Shown one piece after another: positions 48,182 to 57,402 of a DNA stretch of 64,000 bases. The stretch comes from an uncultured Granulosicoccaceae bacterium. GTDB lineage: Bacteria > Pseudomonadota > Gammaproteobacteria > Granulosicoccales > Granulosicoccaceae. Below the pieces are notes generated by a model, which did no database searches, was not told where the DNA came from, and was given only the letters and a program-made list of their open reading frames with translations. The DNA lies in the NCBI GenBank assembly GCA_938035125.1, contig CALHNS010000032.1, positions 33,580 through 97,579 on the forward strand, written 5' to 3'. A program made the translations under genes and the position numbers. Position 1 is the first letter of the stretch. The number at the start of each line of letters is the position of its first letter.

Positions 48182-49585
48182 ATGAGAAAAACTGCATTGT
48201 TACTTGCCTTAGGGGCATCGCCCCTGGTCGGCTGCGGCTGGGTGGATTCCACTGGTAATCAAAGTGGCAGCTCACCTGTTGCCGCCACTACGGTGGCTGC
48301 ACAAGCCTCAGATGCATTATTCGACCAAGGCGCGGTATCCGTCAATGAAGCCAGCACCACACGATTGATTTTAATCGATGCACCAGAAAATAGTCGAGGC
48401 TGGACATGGCGAGCAGTAAACCGCGACGGTGCCGTATCGCTGTGTAGTGCTCAAGGTAACTTCGATGGCGAAGTTGCACTTACGCAGCTAAATCAAGCCT
48501 GCACAACAACCAACGATTGCAACTTCCTCGTTCAAGAATTTATTAACAATGGACGCACAGAATTTGATGTGACATTGCCTGTATTGAAAGCGCCACTTGC
48601 TCTGAGCTTTTCACTTGAAACGAATTTAGACAATGGTGAACAGCACACGCAAGAACAAACGGTATGTGCCACAGCTATCAATGAAGCACCAGATATTGTG
48701 CCTGACGTTTATCGAACGGTGATAACACAGACGCGCATTGTTACCGTTGATGCCGATGATGCGTTGTTCATTAACGACACCGATGATGTGCATGTGCGAA
48801 ATACACCGTTGTTTATTAAGGAAGTGACTCGCGCACCTATTTATGCAGAAGACATCGCTGTGAATTCTGACGGAAGTTTCCAATACAAAGCCATGGCCGA
48901 TTTAAATCTCGTTGATGGCGAGGCGTTAGAAGATCGAATCGATATTATTGTTAGTGATGGAACACACGATGTTGAATCATCGATAACCATGAATATTGTT
49001 AGTTCAAATGCTGGCCCTACCTTGCGGCAACGCATACCCGATTTCGCAGTAACACCGACCGCGCGAACTCCTGCAATACTGAGAGAAAGCTTATCGGCGT
49101 ATTTCGATGACGCCGATGATGATGCGCTGCAGTATCGATTAGATAGCAACGAACTCACAGAATCGGGTCGTTTAAGCATCAGCGACAATGGCGTTTTAAG
49201 CGGCACCTTCTCAACAGACGATATCGGCACGGTTTTCATCACCGTATTAGTTAGCGATGGGTTAAGCCAAATAGAGGATCGTTTCAGCTTAACCGTTCGA
49301 GACAATCAAGCTCCTAACCGCGCACCTACTGTGGGTGACATCAGCAATGAAGAAGTTTCAGGCACCTTTGCTTATGACGTATCAGGCTTTTTTGATGACC
49401 CTGACGGTGATTCACTCACGTTCACAGCTGGCAACCTGCCGCCTGGCGTTACCTTATCTGACGCAGGTGTGTTAACAGGGATTGCCACCAATGCTAACGA
49501 CGGTCGCTGGTTAATAACCGTTACTGCGTCCGATAATCGCGGCGGCACAGTAAGCGATCGCTTCCGGCTTACTATTGATAACTAA
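48182..49585 (+). CDS. Lipoprotein with Ig/cadherin-like repeats
   Basis: About 467 residues from ATG 48182; a GTG two codons earlier (48176) could also serve. The signal ends in a lipobox LVGC. Three putative Ig/He_PIG-type repeats lie in the C-terminal 250 residues, each with a D-D-A-D-x-D-x-L turn: AYFDDADDDALQYRL, GFFDDPDGDSLTFTAG, followed by GVLSGTFS and GVLTGIAT. Another cadherin-like module is at DTDDVHVRNTPL. Such modules may bind calcium. Expected on the cell surface; partner unknown. Confidence 0.75.
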   Translation: MRKTALLLALGASPLVGCGWVDSTGNQSGSSPVAATTVAAQASDALFDQGAVSVNEASTTRLILIDAPENSRGWTWRAVNRDGAVSLCSAQGNFDGEVALTQLNQACTTTNDCNFLVQEFINNGRTEFDVTLPVLKAPLALSFSLETNLDNGEQHTQEQTVCATAINEAPDIVPDVYRTVITQTRIVTVDADDALFINDTDDVHVRNTPLFIKEVTRAPIYAEDIAVNSDGSFQYKAMADLNLVDGEALEDRIDIIVSDGTHDVESSITMNIVSSNAGPTLRQRIPDFAVTPTARTPAILRESLSAYFDDADDDALQYRLDSNELTESGRLSISDNGVLSGTFSTDDIGTVFITVLVSDGLSQIEDRFSLTVRDNQAPNRAPTVGDISNEEVSGTFAYDVSGFFDDPDGDSLTFTAGNLPPGVTLSDAGVLTGIATNANDGRWLITVTASDNRGGTVSDRFRLTIDN

Positions 49586-49589
49586 AGTT

Positions 49590-50429
49590 TTAAGCGTTTA
49601 GTTCACTTAGTAAACGTTCATGAACTTCTGGGTTCGCTGCCGCCACCACGCTGCCACCAGCTAAACAAGGCTCACCCTGCCAATTGGTTATGACGCCCCC
49701 TGCACCTTCCACAATAGGAATTAGCGCCTGGATATCATAGGGCTGCAAGCTACTTTCAATGACAGCATCAATGCCGCCCATCGCCAGTAACGCATAAGCA
49801 TAACAATCGCCGCCGTAGCGGGTCATCGACACAGATTTTCTAACCCGGTTAAACGCATCTAGCGTGTCATCGTTGAACATATCAGGAGAAGTGGTCTGCA
49901 CAATGGCATCTTTTAGAGGCCTAGCCGCACGCGTTGTTAGCACGCTTCGCTGCCCCTTATATAGGCGTTCGGCCCGCCCTTCTAGCCCCACAAATCGCTC
50001 TTCTAGCCACGGTTGATCCAAGGCGCCAAACACCACCTGCTCGCCATCATTTAATGCCACTAACGTGCCCCAAAGAGGTAAGCCCGTAATAAAGGCTTTG
50101 GTTCCATCGATCGGATCAACCACCCACGTCAGCTGTTTTTGTAGCGCTTCATCCAGCCCAATATCTGGACCCGATTCAGCCAAATTTGTGGCTATCGAAT
50201 CCTCTTCGCCCAGAAATCCTGCGTGTGGCAACGCCGACATCAACGAATCACGCAACACTTGCTCTGCCTCACGATCTGCCTGTGTGACAGGATCAAAGCC
50301 TGTACTTAGCTTGTTATCGATATCTATCGGCTGGCGAAACTTAGGTAAGGTTACCTCGGCCGCCAAATCCAATGCAGTATCTACGATTAGGCGAATGGCG
50401 TTCAGAGTTTCAGAAGATAGTTGAGTCAT
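49590..50429 (-). CDS. hisN: Inositol monophosphatase family protein, likely histidinol-phosphatase
   Basis: A 279-residue enzyme with the Li-sensitive, Mg-dependent phosphatase motifs: GEEDS in the N-terminal part, DPIDGTKAFITG as the metal core, and the C-terminal SSLQPYDIQALIPIVEGAGG. The ITGLPLWGTLVAL segment after the metal core fits the HisN group rather than SuhB. It would make histidinol from histidinol phosphate. No other his genes are nearby, so the name is by family, not by context. Confidence 0.75.
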   Translation of the reverse strand: MTQLSSETLNAIRLIVDTALDLAAEVTLPKFRQPIDIDNKLSTGFDPVTQADREAEQVLRDSLMSALPHAGFLGEEDSIATNLAESGPDIGLDEALQKQLTWVVDPIDGTKAFITGLPLWGTLVALNDGEQVVFGALDQPWLEERFVGLEGRAERLYKGQRSVLTTRAARPLKDAIVQTTSPDMFNDDTLDAFNRVRKSVSMTRYGGDCYAYALLAMGGIDAVIESSLQPYDIQALIPIVEGAGGVITNWQGEPCLAGGSVVAAANPEVHERLLSELNA

Positions 50430-50665
50430 AAGCGCCAGTGTAACAATCCCGCCACAGACTCGGCACCATAAGTTAGTTTTGACGGCTGTTATGCGCAGTG
50501 AATAGCAGACAAAACGACCTTAAATGCGCGATAATTCTCAGCATTGGTAAACCCTTGAAAGCGGTGCGTTATTTTTATTAAGAAGTGCTGGAAAGTGACG
50601 ATTTCATTCCTATACTCAACCACCCGAACACGAATATTGACTGGGTTCAACCGCACCGCCGCCAC

Positions 50666-50974
50666 ATGATTATTTTAAAAAAAATCACATCATTTCCGTC
50701 TTTTTCGAAAGCTTGCATGCTGGCAACAGCGGCCGCCACGTTACTCAGCGGATGTCATTCAATTAATTACAAAGAAGCGGCCTACTCAGCTCTTCGACAC
50801 AACGATTGCCAACGCAACGAAATTGAAGTGTTCTGCACGCGTTCCTATCATCGTGAATACCAAGAATACGAACGCACCCGTGATGAACTATTGCGAGATA
50901 CTCGCAAAACCTCCACCACTACAGGAACAAACTCATCTTGGAATTTTTCAACAGCCAGCTCAGCCGAGTCATAG
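50666..50974 (+). CDS. Small lipoprotein of unknown function
   Basis: A 102-residue protein from the chosen ATG; an upstream in-frame start at 50585 would precede the signal. The signal peptide has lipobox LLSGC followed by HSINYKEAAYSALRHNDC. Two further cysteines (NDC, VFC) could form a disulfide. The C-terminus is Thr/Ser-rich. No family recognised. Its end overlaps the GDPD gene by 37 bases. Confidence 0.6.
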   Translation: MIILKKITSFPSFSKACMLATAAATLLSGCHSINYKEAAYSALRHNDCQRNEIEVFCTRSYHREYQEYERTRDELLRDTRKTSTTTGTNSSWNFSTASSAES

Positions 50975-51678
50975 CGCATCGAGGTGCATCTGCTGATGCG
51001 CCAGAAAATACCCTTGCCGCGATAACACTTGCCGCTGATCACGGCGCTAAGTCCGTAGAAATTGATGCCATGATCTCCCGTGATGGCATCGCTTACTTAC
51101 ACCACGACGATGGGCTTGAACGATGCACCAACGGCGAAGGATATCTTTGCTCTTATTCGGCTGAACAGCTTGACTCACTCGATGCATCAACCCTACATCC
51201 GCAATTTCAACCCGAACCTCTTCCCCGCTTAGATGCTGCCATAGCGTTACTAACAGCCAACAAGATGGGTTTGAACTTAGAAATAAAACCCACGCCAGGG
51301 CTTGAAAGAGAAACTGCAGAAGCTGTGGTGAACAGCCTAAAAAACGTTTGGCCCGAAGAACTACCTTTAGTGCTGTCTTCATTTAGTAAAGACGCTTTAC
51401 GAGCGGCTTTAGAATTTTGGCCAGAAGCCCCTCGCGCATTAATCACATGCACCGTGCCTTCCGATTGGCAAAGGCAATTGCAAGAATTGCAATGCACCAA
51501 CTTACATATGGCTGCACCCTTACTTGATAAAGATTCCGCTAGTAGCATAAAAGCTGCTGAATATGGCTTGTACTGCTACACGGTTAATGATGTGGAAATG
51601 GCGAAATCTTTATTAACTATGGGTGTAGATGGCGTCTTTACGGATAAACCAAAGATGCTTCTTAACGCGGGAATTTAA
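50938..51678 (+). CDS. Glycerophosphodiester phosphodiesterase
   Basis: A 246-residue enzyme releasing glycerol-3-phosphate from glycerophosphodiesters. The motifs VIAHRGASADAPENTLAA, KSVEIDAMISRDG and YLHHDDGLERCTNG supply the His/Glu/Asp metal and acid residues of the UgpQ-type family; GLNLEIKPTPG is also conserved. There is no signal peptide. The start is a TTG inside the previous gene, as there is no ATG before the HRGA motif. Converges with the hydrolase gene. Confidence 0.88.
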   Translation: MEFFNSQLSRVIAHRGASADAPENTLAAITLAADHGAKSVEIDAMISRDGIAYLHHDDGLERCTNGEGYLCSYSAEQLDSLDASTLHPQFQPEPLPRLDAAIALLTANKMGLNLEIKPTPGLERETAEAVVNSLKNVWPEELPLVLSSFSKDALRAALEFWPEAPRALITCTVPSDWQRQLQELQCTNLHMAAPLLDKDSASSIKAAEYGLYCYTVNDVEMAKSLLTMGVDGVFTDKPKMLLNAGI

Positions 51679-52543
51679 ACCGAATGCCTGGCAATGCTTG
51701 CGTGTTGCCTGAATCTAATGCGGCAAGTGCTTTAGACCACATGCGACGCCAACAGCATCCGTGAGTGTAATTTCCAATCTCGAAACCAAACGAGTTAGGT
51801 TGTGCATTGACGAAAGGCTTAACCAAACTAACCGGAATCACCGAATCGTCACCGCCTAAGAAATGCCACTGCTTTACGCCTAATCGAAGCGGAGGTTGCG
51901 TTGCTGGGTTTAATGATCCGAATAAAGGTGTGTAACGATGATGCGCTACCCAACCTTCGATATCTAAATTCCCTGCCAAAGTCACTACATGGCTTACCTG
52001 CTGAATTCGTTCAGCGATTAACATCGCAAGAGTGCCACCACCACTGTGACCAAACAAACGAACAGATTGCGCACCGGTGGATTCAATCAGTTGACGAATA
52101 ACCCCTGACATACTGGCAACGATTTTTTCTGAATATCGAGCCGAGGTCCATAGTTCACTCGAACAGCCGTCATCGGCATAAGATCCGTTGTAGCAAGGTC
52201 TGCCAACATAGGCTGCAGCGGCCGAGTCCTGTGCCATCAGTTGCAACATTAACGGTTGTCTGGGCGTTGGATCACGAGTGCGAATCACGCGATATACCCA
52301 AGGGGTTCCATCGCCCTCTAAGTAGATGTGTAATTGATTGGTTTTCCGCCCAGCCTTTGCATTATGTAAAACAAGTAATTCATACCCTTCCGATCGCTTT
52401 CGCACTTGTTCAAAGTGCTCGGCTTCAGCAATATTGATCAGATTCGAGGTGGGTGTGGCGCACGCCGCAAGCTGCGTCACAAATAATCCAACGATTATTC
52501 CTTTTATCAATCGGTTAAGCCCAGTAAATCGTAGAAGTAGCAT
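51662..52543 (-). CDS. Alpha/beta hydrolase, lipoprotein
   Basis: A protein of 293 residues from the ATG at 52543; an earlier start at 52636 adds residues before the signal and overlaps the divergent gene. The lipobox is LAAC. The nucleophile elbow is GHSGGGT, and YLEGDGTPW may form the oxyanion region. The late GGDDSVIP and NYTHGCCW supply candidate acid and histidine. A cysteine pair at RPCYNGSYADDGC may form a disulfide. It is predicted at the outer or inner membrane. Substrate unknown. Confidence 0.7.
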   Translation of the reverse strand: MLLLRFTGLNRLIKGIIVGLFVTQLAACATPTSNLINIAEAEHFEQVRKRSEGYELLVLHNAKAGRKTNQLHIYLEGDGTPWVYRVIRTRDPTPRQPLMLQLMAQDSAAAAYVGRPCYNGSYADDGCSSELWTSARYSEKIVASMSGVIRQLIESTGAQSVRLFGHSGGGTLAMLIAERIQQVSHVVTLAGNLDIEGWVAHHRYTPLFGSLNPATQPPLRLGVKQWHFLGGDDSVIPVSLVKPFVNAQPNSFGFEIGNYTHGCCWRRMWSKALAALDSGNTQALPGIRFKFPR

Positions 52544-52675
52544 GCCTTGTGCTACTAAAAAGGGCAGCGAGTATTGCAGGCCAGTCACCTGAGCGCACAG
52601 CTCACGGGTTGACGATGCTCGGTGGGATATAGTCAAGAGAGGGGCTCCGCCGAAGCATTCATTTTCAGGATTATC

Positions 52676-53836
52676 ATGAGAACTTCATACATTGCCGCTG
52701 GGGTATTGGTTTTAGCCTTAGTCTTATGGATGGTCAGTGGTCTATTCAAAGGATCGGACACAGCCGCCGATGCCAATGGTGAATCGTCTCAGAGTACGGG
52801 CAATGATTCTGCCAATTCTGAAGATGACGCAGATTTAATGAAAGTTCAGGTCATCGAGGCAAATTTAGTCTCCAGACCACGCGAAATAGTGCTTCAAGGC
52901 CAACTTGAACCTGCCCGAGTGTTACAAATTCGAGCTAAAACTACCAGCACGATTGAATCCTTGGCCGTATCGAAGGGTGATCGAGTCAACGCAGACGATT
53001 TGATTGCTACATTAGCCTTGGACGGGCGCGATGAGGATTTAGCTGAAGCCGATGCGCAAGTTGTTTCAGCCGTTAGCGAACAAAAAGCTGCTGCTCAGTT
53101 ACGCCAACAGGGCTTGCAATCGGTGGTTCAATCACAACGAGCTAACGCCACCTTGGCCTCAGCTCGTGCTCAGCGCAATCGCATTCGTCGTGATATTGAC
53201 AACACCCGTATCGTTGCACCCTTTAGTGGCGTTGTGAACGCTTTGCCTGTGGAATTAGGTGCACTGGTATCCGCTACACAAGTGGTTGCCCAGTTGGTAG
53301 ACGATTCAAGTTATAAAGTTACCGCGCAAGTTGCACAGCAAGCAGTGAGCGAATTATCAGTGGGTCAGGCAATCAACGTAGAGCTCATCACTGGGCAAAT
53401 GCTCGATGGCACGCTGTCCTTTGTTGCCACTGTTGCCGATTCACAAACCCGCAGTTTTACCGTAGAAGCCACTGTTAAACGACCCGAAGAGCCAGTTTCA
53501 GCAGGAGTTAGCGCATCGCTAAAAATTCCTGTGGAAACATTGGAAACCGTCTTCTTAACCCCTTCTGCATTATCTCTGGGTGATCGAGGCGAACTGGGGG
53601 TGAAAATTGTTGACGACGATAATGCCGTGCAATTTGTGCCTGTAGAGCTACTGAGCACAACTATCGATGGTGCTTGGGTATCTGGTGTGACCACAGGTAG
53701 CCGCATCATAACCCTCGGCCAAGCTTTTGTTGCCATAGGGGAAATCGTTGATCCAATTATGGCTGCCGCAGAAAGTGGCGATGACGGCAGCAACCGTGCT
53801 GAAAACAGCGATGCATCAAATTCCAGCGGGAGCTGA
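52676..53836 (+). CDS. RND efflux periplasmic adaptor (membrane fusion protein)
   Basis: About 386 residues from the ATG at 52676, with AGGA six bases upstream. An N-terminal transmembrane helix (YIAAGVLVLALVLWMVSGL) is followed by a Ser/Asp-rich linker. The lipoyl halves are seen in LQGQLEPARVLQIRAK and RIVAPFSGVVNALPVELG, separated by a short helical hairpin. The beta-barrel and membrane-proximal domain follow. It forms the periplasmic link of a tripartite pump with the permease immediately downstream (3-base gap). No outer-membrane channel is present in the window. Confidence 0.9.
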   Translation: MRTSYIAAGVLVLALVLWMVSGLFKGSDTAADANGESSQSTGNDSANSEDDADLMKVQVIEANLVSRPREIVLQGQLEPARVLQIRAKTTSTIESLAVSKGDRVNADDLIATLALDGRDEDLAEADAQVVSAVSEQKAAAQLRQQGLQSVVQSQRANATLASARAQRNRIRRDIDNTRIVAPFSGVVNALPVELGALVSATQVVAQLVDDSSYKVTAQVAQQAVSELSVGQAINVELITGQMLDGTLSFVATVADSQTRSFTVEATVKRPEEPVSAGVSASLKIPVETLETVFLTPSALSLGDRGELGVKIVDDDNAVQFVPVELLSTTIDGAWVSGVTTGSRIITLGQAFVAIGEIVDPIMAAAESGDDGSNRAENSDASNSSGS

Positions 53837-53839
53837 TTC

Positions 53840-56800
53840 ATGCAAGCATTAATCAATGCAGCGTTTGATCGAAGCCGCACGGTTTACATGGTGCTTGTTT
53901 TTTTAATCATTGCCGGTGTGCTTGCGTTTAATAGCATCCCAAAAGAGATGGAACCCGATGTTCCAATTCCTATTATTTATGTATCGATGTCGTTAGATGG
54001 TATCTCGCCAAACGATGCTGAACGCTTGCTGGTTCGGCCAATGGAAAAAGAGCTGCAAAGCACCGATGGCTTAAAAGAGATGACCAGTAGCGCATCCGAA
54101 AGCCATGCATCTGTTTTATTAACGTTCGATGCAGGCTTTGATGGCGAAGAGGCACTGTTAGATGTTCGAGAAAAAGTGGATAAAGCGAAAGCCAATTTAC
54201 CTGCTGCCGCTGATGAGCCTAGCGTTAACGAGGTTAACGTGGCGCTATTTCCCGTTCTTAGTGTGAGCCTATCGGGAAATTTACCAGAGCGCACATTAGT
54301 GGGTATTGCTCGTAACTTTAAAGACAAGCTGGAAGCCTTACCGGGTGTGTTGGAAGCAAACGTTGCAGGTGAGCGCGAAGAAGTGCTTGAAGTCGTTATC
54401 GACCCTGTCGTGTTAGAAACCTACAACATCGACTTTAACCAATTATTCTCACTAATTAGTTCCAACAACTTATTGGTTGCTGCAGGCGCTATCGATACTG
54501 GCGTCGGCCGCATGGTGCTAAAGGTGCCTGGGGTCATTGAAGACATAGAAGATATGTTGTCGTTACCGGTAAAAGTTGAAGGATCAAGCGTTGTTACTTT
54601 TGGTGATGTGGCAGAAATTCGAAGAACCTTTAAAGACCCTGAAAGCTTTGCTCGGCTTAACGGATCTCCTACGTTGGTGTTAGAGATATCCAAGCGTCTT
54701 GGTGCAAACGTTATTAGCACCATTGAAGATGTTAGAGCGGTTATTGCAGAAGAGCAGAAACGATTACCAGAGAGTTTAAAAATTCGTTTCCATCAAGACA
54801 AAGCGAAAGAGACGCGCACCATGCTCACCGATTTACAGAACAATGTTGTGTCGGGCATTGTTTTGGTGATGATTGTCATCATGGCCGCCCTAGGCATACG
54901 CTCCTCACTGTTGGTGGGGCTAGCCATACCAGGCTCTTTTCTAGCAGGCATTTTTATCATTAATTTATTAGGCTACACCATGAACGTGGTGGTGCTTTTC
55001 AGCTTGATTCTTGTTGTGGGTATGCTGGTTGACGGTGCCATCATCGTGACCGAATTAGCCGATCGTAATATCGATGACGGCATGTCCAAACAAGAGGCTT
55101 ATCGATCGGCTTCTAAGCGAATGGCATGGCCGGTTATTGCATCCACTTTTACCACTATCGCTGTATTCACACCGCTATTGTTTTGGCCGGGTGTTATTGG
55201 GCAATTTATGCGGTACATGCCCATCACGGTCATAACGTGTTTAATTGCATCGCTTGCCATGGCTTTAATTTTCTTACCCGTGTTGGGCAAGTTAATTGGC
55301 AGAACACCTGCGAAGAAAACCGCAGCGCAATCTAAGCAACCCAGTGCACGCGACGAACTGATTCGCCTTTTAAAGAACCCTGACATGGCAGCCAGTACCG
55401 CCAACATCACAGCCACAGATATCCATGAGGGTACATCGGGTTTTAAAGGTGGTTATCTGCGATTTTTGCACATCTTATTGAAAGGTCCGTTCATCACCTT
55501 TGTGTGCGTGTTGCTGTTCACCGTAGTGACCTACTTTGTATACGGAAAATTGGGGCGAGGCGTGGAATTCTTCCCCGACATTGAACCAGAATCCATGGCC
55601 GTGCAGGTATACGCTCGAGGGGATTTATCCATATTTGAGCGCGATAAAATTGTAAAAGATGTCGAGTCCCGCCTTTATGATCAAGAAGGTGTGCTAACCG
55701 TGTACGCAAAAACTGGCGGCGGTGGCGGATTAGCCAGTTCAGCAGAAGATCAAATTGGCAGCATAACGTTAGAACTTGAACCTTGGAATCAGCGCAAAAA
55801 AGCTGCCACCATTATTGAAGAGCTGCGCGAGAAAACCTCTGATATCGCTGGCATCAAATTGGAATTCGCACGCAACGAAGGCGGACCTGGCGGTGGCGGA
55901 AAGCCTGTCAACATTCAAGTTAGCGCCAACACCGATAAAAAACGCGACGAAGCGGTCACCTACCTTCGCGATTTAATGAGTGATGTTGGTGGTTTCATCG
56001 ACGTCAGTGATAACCGCGCTTTGCCCGGAATTGAATGGGAGTTAGAAGTGGATCGTGAGCAAGCCGCCCGCAATGGGGTTGACATTGCCATGATCGGCAA
56101 CGCCATACAATTGATTACCAGCGGTATCCGAGTGGCAGGTTATCGCCCAGATGACGCCACTGATGAGCTGGACATCCGCGTTCGCTACCCGGCAGAGAAT
56201 CGTAACTTAGAGCAAATTCGAAACTTACGAATCGGCACACCGCGAGGCATGGTGCCTTTAAGTAACTTTGTATCCATTCAACCGGTGCAAAAAACCGGCA
56301 CCATTACCCGAGTGGATACCCAACGTGTCATTACCGTTCAAGCCAATATGGCAGAAGGTTTCATTCCAGATACGCAGTTGAAGCTATTGCAAGAAGAGCT
56401 ACTTAACGGCAAACAAGACCCAGAGGTGTCCATATCATTTAAAGGTGAGGCAGAGGAACAGCAAGAGGCAGCGATTTTTCTTGTAACCGCATTCGTTACC
56501 GCCATCTTCTTAATGACCATCATATTGGTGACGCAGTTTAATAGTCTTTACCATGCGTTTCTTATTTTGAGCGCTATCTTGTTTTCAACATCGGGCGTGT
56601 TAATTGGGTTAATGCTTGCCAAACAAACGTTCGGCTTAGTCATGGTGGGCATTGGCATCATTGCTTTAGCAGGCATTGTGGTAAACAACAATATCGTTTT
56701 AATCGATACCTACAACCGATTTAGACGCTCTGGTGCAGCAGCCATTGATGCCGCCCTACTAACAGGTGCCGTGCGCGCACGACCGGTGTTGTTAACCGCT

Positions 56801-57088
56801 ATCACCACCATCTTAGGTTTAATGCCAATGGTGCTATCCATGAACATAAACCTTATCGAGCGCACCATCACTTTCGGCGCACCATCCACTCAGTGGTGGA
56901 CCCAAATGGCCAGTGCCATCGCTGGCGGCTTAGCATTCACAACCCTACTAACGCTATTTCTTACCCCATGCTTATTGGTGTTAGGCGCAAAAGTTTCAGC
57001 CTCTCGTAAAGTGCGAAAAATTAAACGGCAGCAAAAGCGGCTACAAAAACAACAAGCTCAGGTAGCAACCGCTGCATCAGCAACGTAA
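53840..57088 (+). CDS. RND efflux transporter permease
   Basis: A 1082-residue pump of the AcrB/MexF superfamily with about twelve hydrophobic helices and two large periplasmic loops. The N-terminus has VFLIIAGVLAFNSIPKEMEP and helix 4 has LVVGMLVDGAIIVTEL, where the usual second Asp of the VDDA motif is Gly. This one-Asp form occurs in a branch of uncharacterised RND pumps. The C-terminal part has GIIALAGIVVNNNIVLIDTY. The exported compound is unknown. Co-transcribed with the adaptor. Confidence 0.92.
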   Translation: MQALINAAFDRSRTVYMVLVFLIIAGVLAFNSIPKEMEPDVPIPIIYVSMSLDGISPNDAERLLVRPMEKELQSTDGLKEMTSSASESHASVLLTFDAGFDGEEALLDVREKVDKAKANLPAAADEPSVNEVNVALFPVLSVSLSGNLPERTLVGIARNFKDKLEALPGVLEANVAGEREEVLEVVIDPVVLETYNIDFNQLFSLISSNNLLVAAGAIDTGVGRMVLKVPGVIEDIEDMLSLPVKVEGSSVVTFGDVAEIRRTFKDPESFARLNGSPTLVLEISKRLGANVISTIEDVRAVIAEEQKRLPESLKIRFHQDKAKETRTMLTDLQNNVVSGIVLVMIVIMAALGIRSSLLVGLAIPGSFLAGIFIINLLGYTMNVVVLFSLILVVGMLVDGAIIVTELADRNIDDGMSKQEAYRSASKRMAWPVIASTFTTIAVFTPLLFWPGVIGQFMRYMPITVITCLIASLAMALIFLPVLGKLIGRTPAKKTAAQSKQPSARDELIRLLKNPDMAASTANITATDIHEGTSGFKGGYLRFLHILLKGPFITFVCVLLFTVVTYFVYGKLGRGVEFFPDIEPESMAVQVYARGDLSIFERDKIVKDVESRLYDQEGVLTVYAKTGGGGGLASSAEDQIGSITLELEPWNQRKKAATIIEELREKTSDIAGIKLEFARNEGGPGGGGKPVNIQVSANTDKKRDEAVTYLRDLMSDVGGFIDVSDNRALPGIEWELEVDREQAARNGVDIAMIGNAIQLITSGIRVAGYRPDDATDELDIRVRYPAENRNLEQIRNLRIGTPRGMVPLSNFVSIQPVQKTGTITRVDTQRVITVQANMAEGFIPDTQLKLLQEELLNGKQDPEVSISFKGEAEEQQEAAIFLVTAFVTAIFLMTIILVTQFNSLYHAFLILSAILFSTSGVLIGLMLAKQTFGLVMVGIGIIALAGIVVNNNIVLIDTYNRFRRSGAAAIDAALLTGAVRARPVLLTAITTILGLMPMVLSMNINLIERTITFGAPSTQWWTQMASAIAGGLAFTTLLTLFLTPCLLVLGAKVSASRKVRKIKRQQKRLQKQQAQVATAASAT

Positions 57089-57238
57089 TGAGAGATAGGA
57101 AGTGTTTTGATTTGTTGTGCAAATGTAGCCAGTGCGGTATCTGATGTACCGCAGAAAAGCTTCAATGAAGATAGTGCACAGGGGTTCTTTATAGCTTGAA
57201 AGCTTTGCCTGCAGAGCCGCAGGCTGTAAAAAACGAAG

Positions 57239-57314
57239 TGGCGTCCCCTAGGGGACTCGAACCCCTGTTGCCGCCGTGAAAGGGCGGAGTCCTAGGCCAC
57301 TAGACGAAGGGGAC
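57239..57314 (-). tRNA. tRNA-Glu (UUC)
   Basis: Read on the minus strand, the 76-base gene starts GTCCCCTTCGTCTAG, has the anticodon arm with CTTTCAC (anticodon UUC), the T arm GGTTCGAATCC and ends GGGGACGCCA, so CCA is encoded. It closely matches bacterial tRNA-Glu. The 314-base gap between the RND permease and the GGDEF gene holds this gene, a -10 element and a short hairpin at 57207-57224; nothing else was seen. Confidence 0.97.
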
Positions 57315-57349
57315 GCTGTGTTGCCCATTTGGGCGCCTTCGAGCCACCC

Positions 57350-57355
57350 ATTATA
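57350..57355 (-). promoter_or_regulatory. Minus-10 element of the tRNA-Glu promoter
   Basis: A perfect TATAAT on the minus strand lies about 36 bases upstream of the tRNA 5' end and is followed by the GC-rich discriminator GGGTGGC, typical of stringently controlled stable RNA promoters. No convincing -35 hexamer was found at 16-18 bases. Confidence 0.4.
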
Positions 57356-57402
57356 ACCAGTTTTTTTCTGTGTGTGGGTATGTGCGGAAAGGTTTTTTCG
57401 AA

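Noticed and set aside
48022..48252. Minus-strand 76-codon frame overlapping the lipoprotein start
   Set aside because: It is antisense to the signal peptide of the lipoprotein, has no recognised family, and looks like a shadow of intergenic sequence.
57207..57224. Hairpin GCCTGC/GCAGGC as terminator of tRNA-Glu
   Set aside because: On the minus strand the T-run lies before, not after, the stem.
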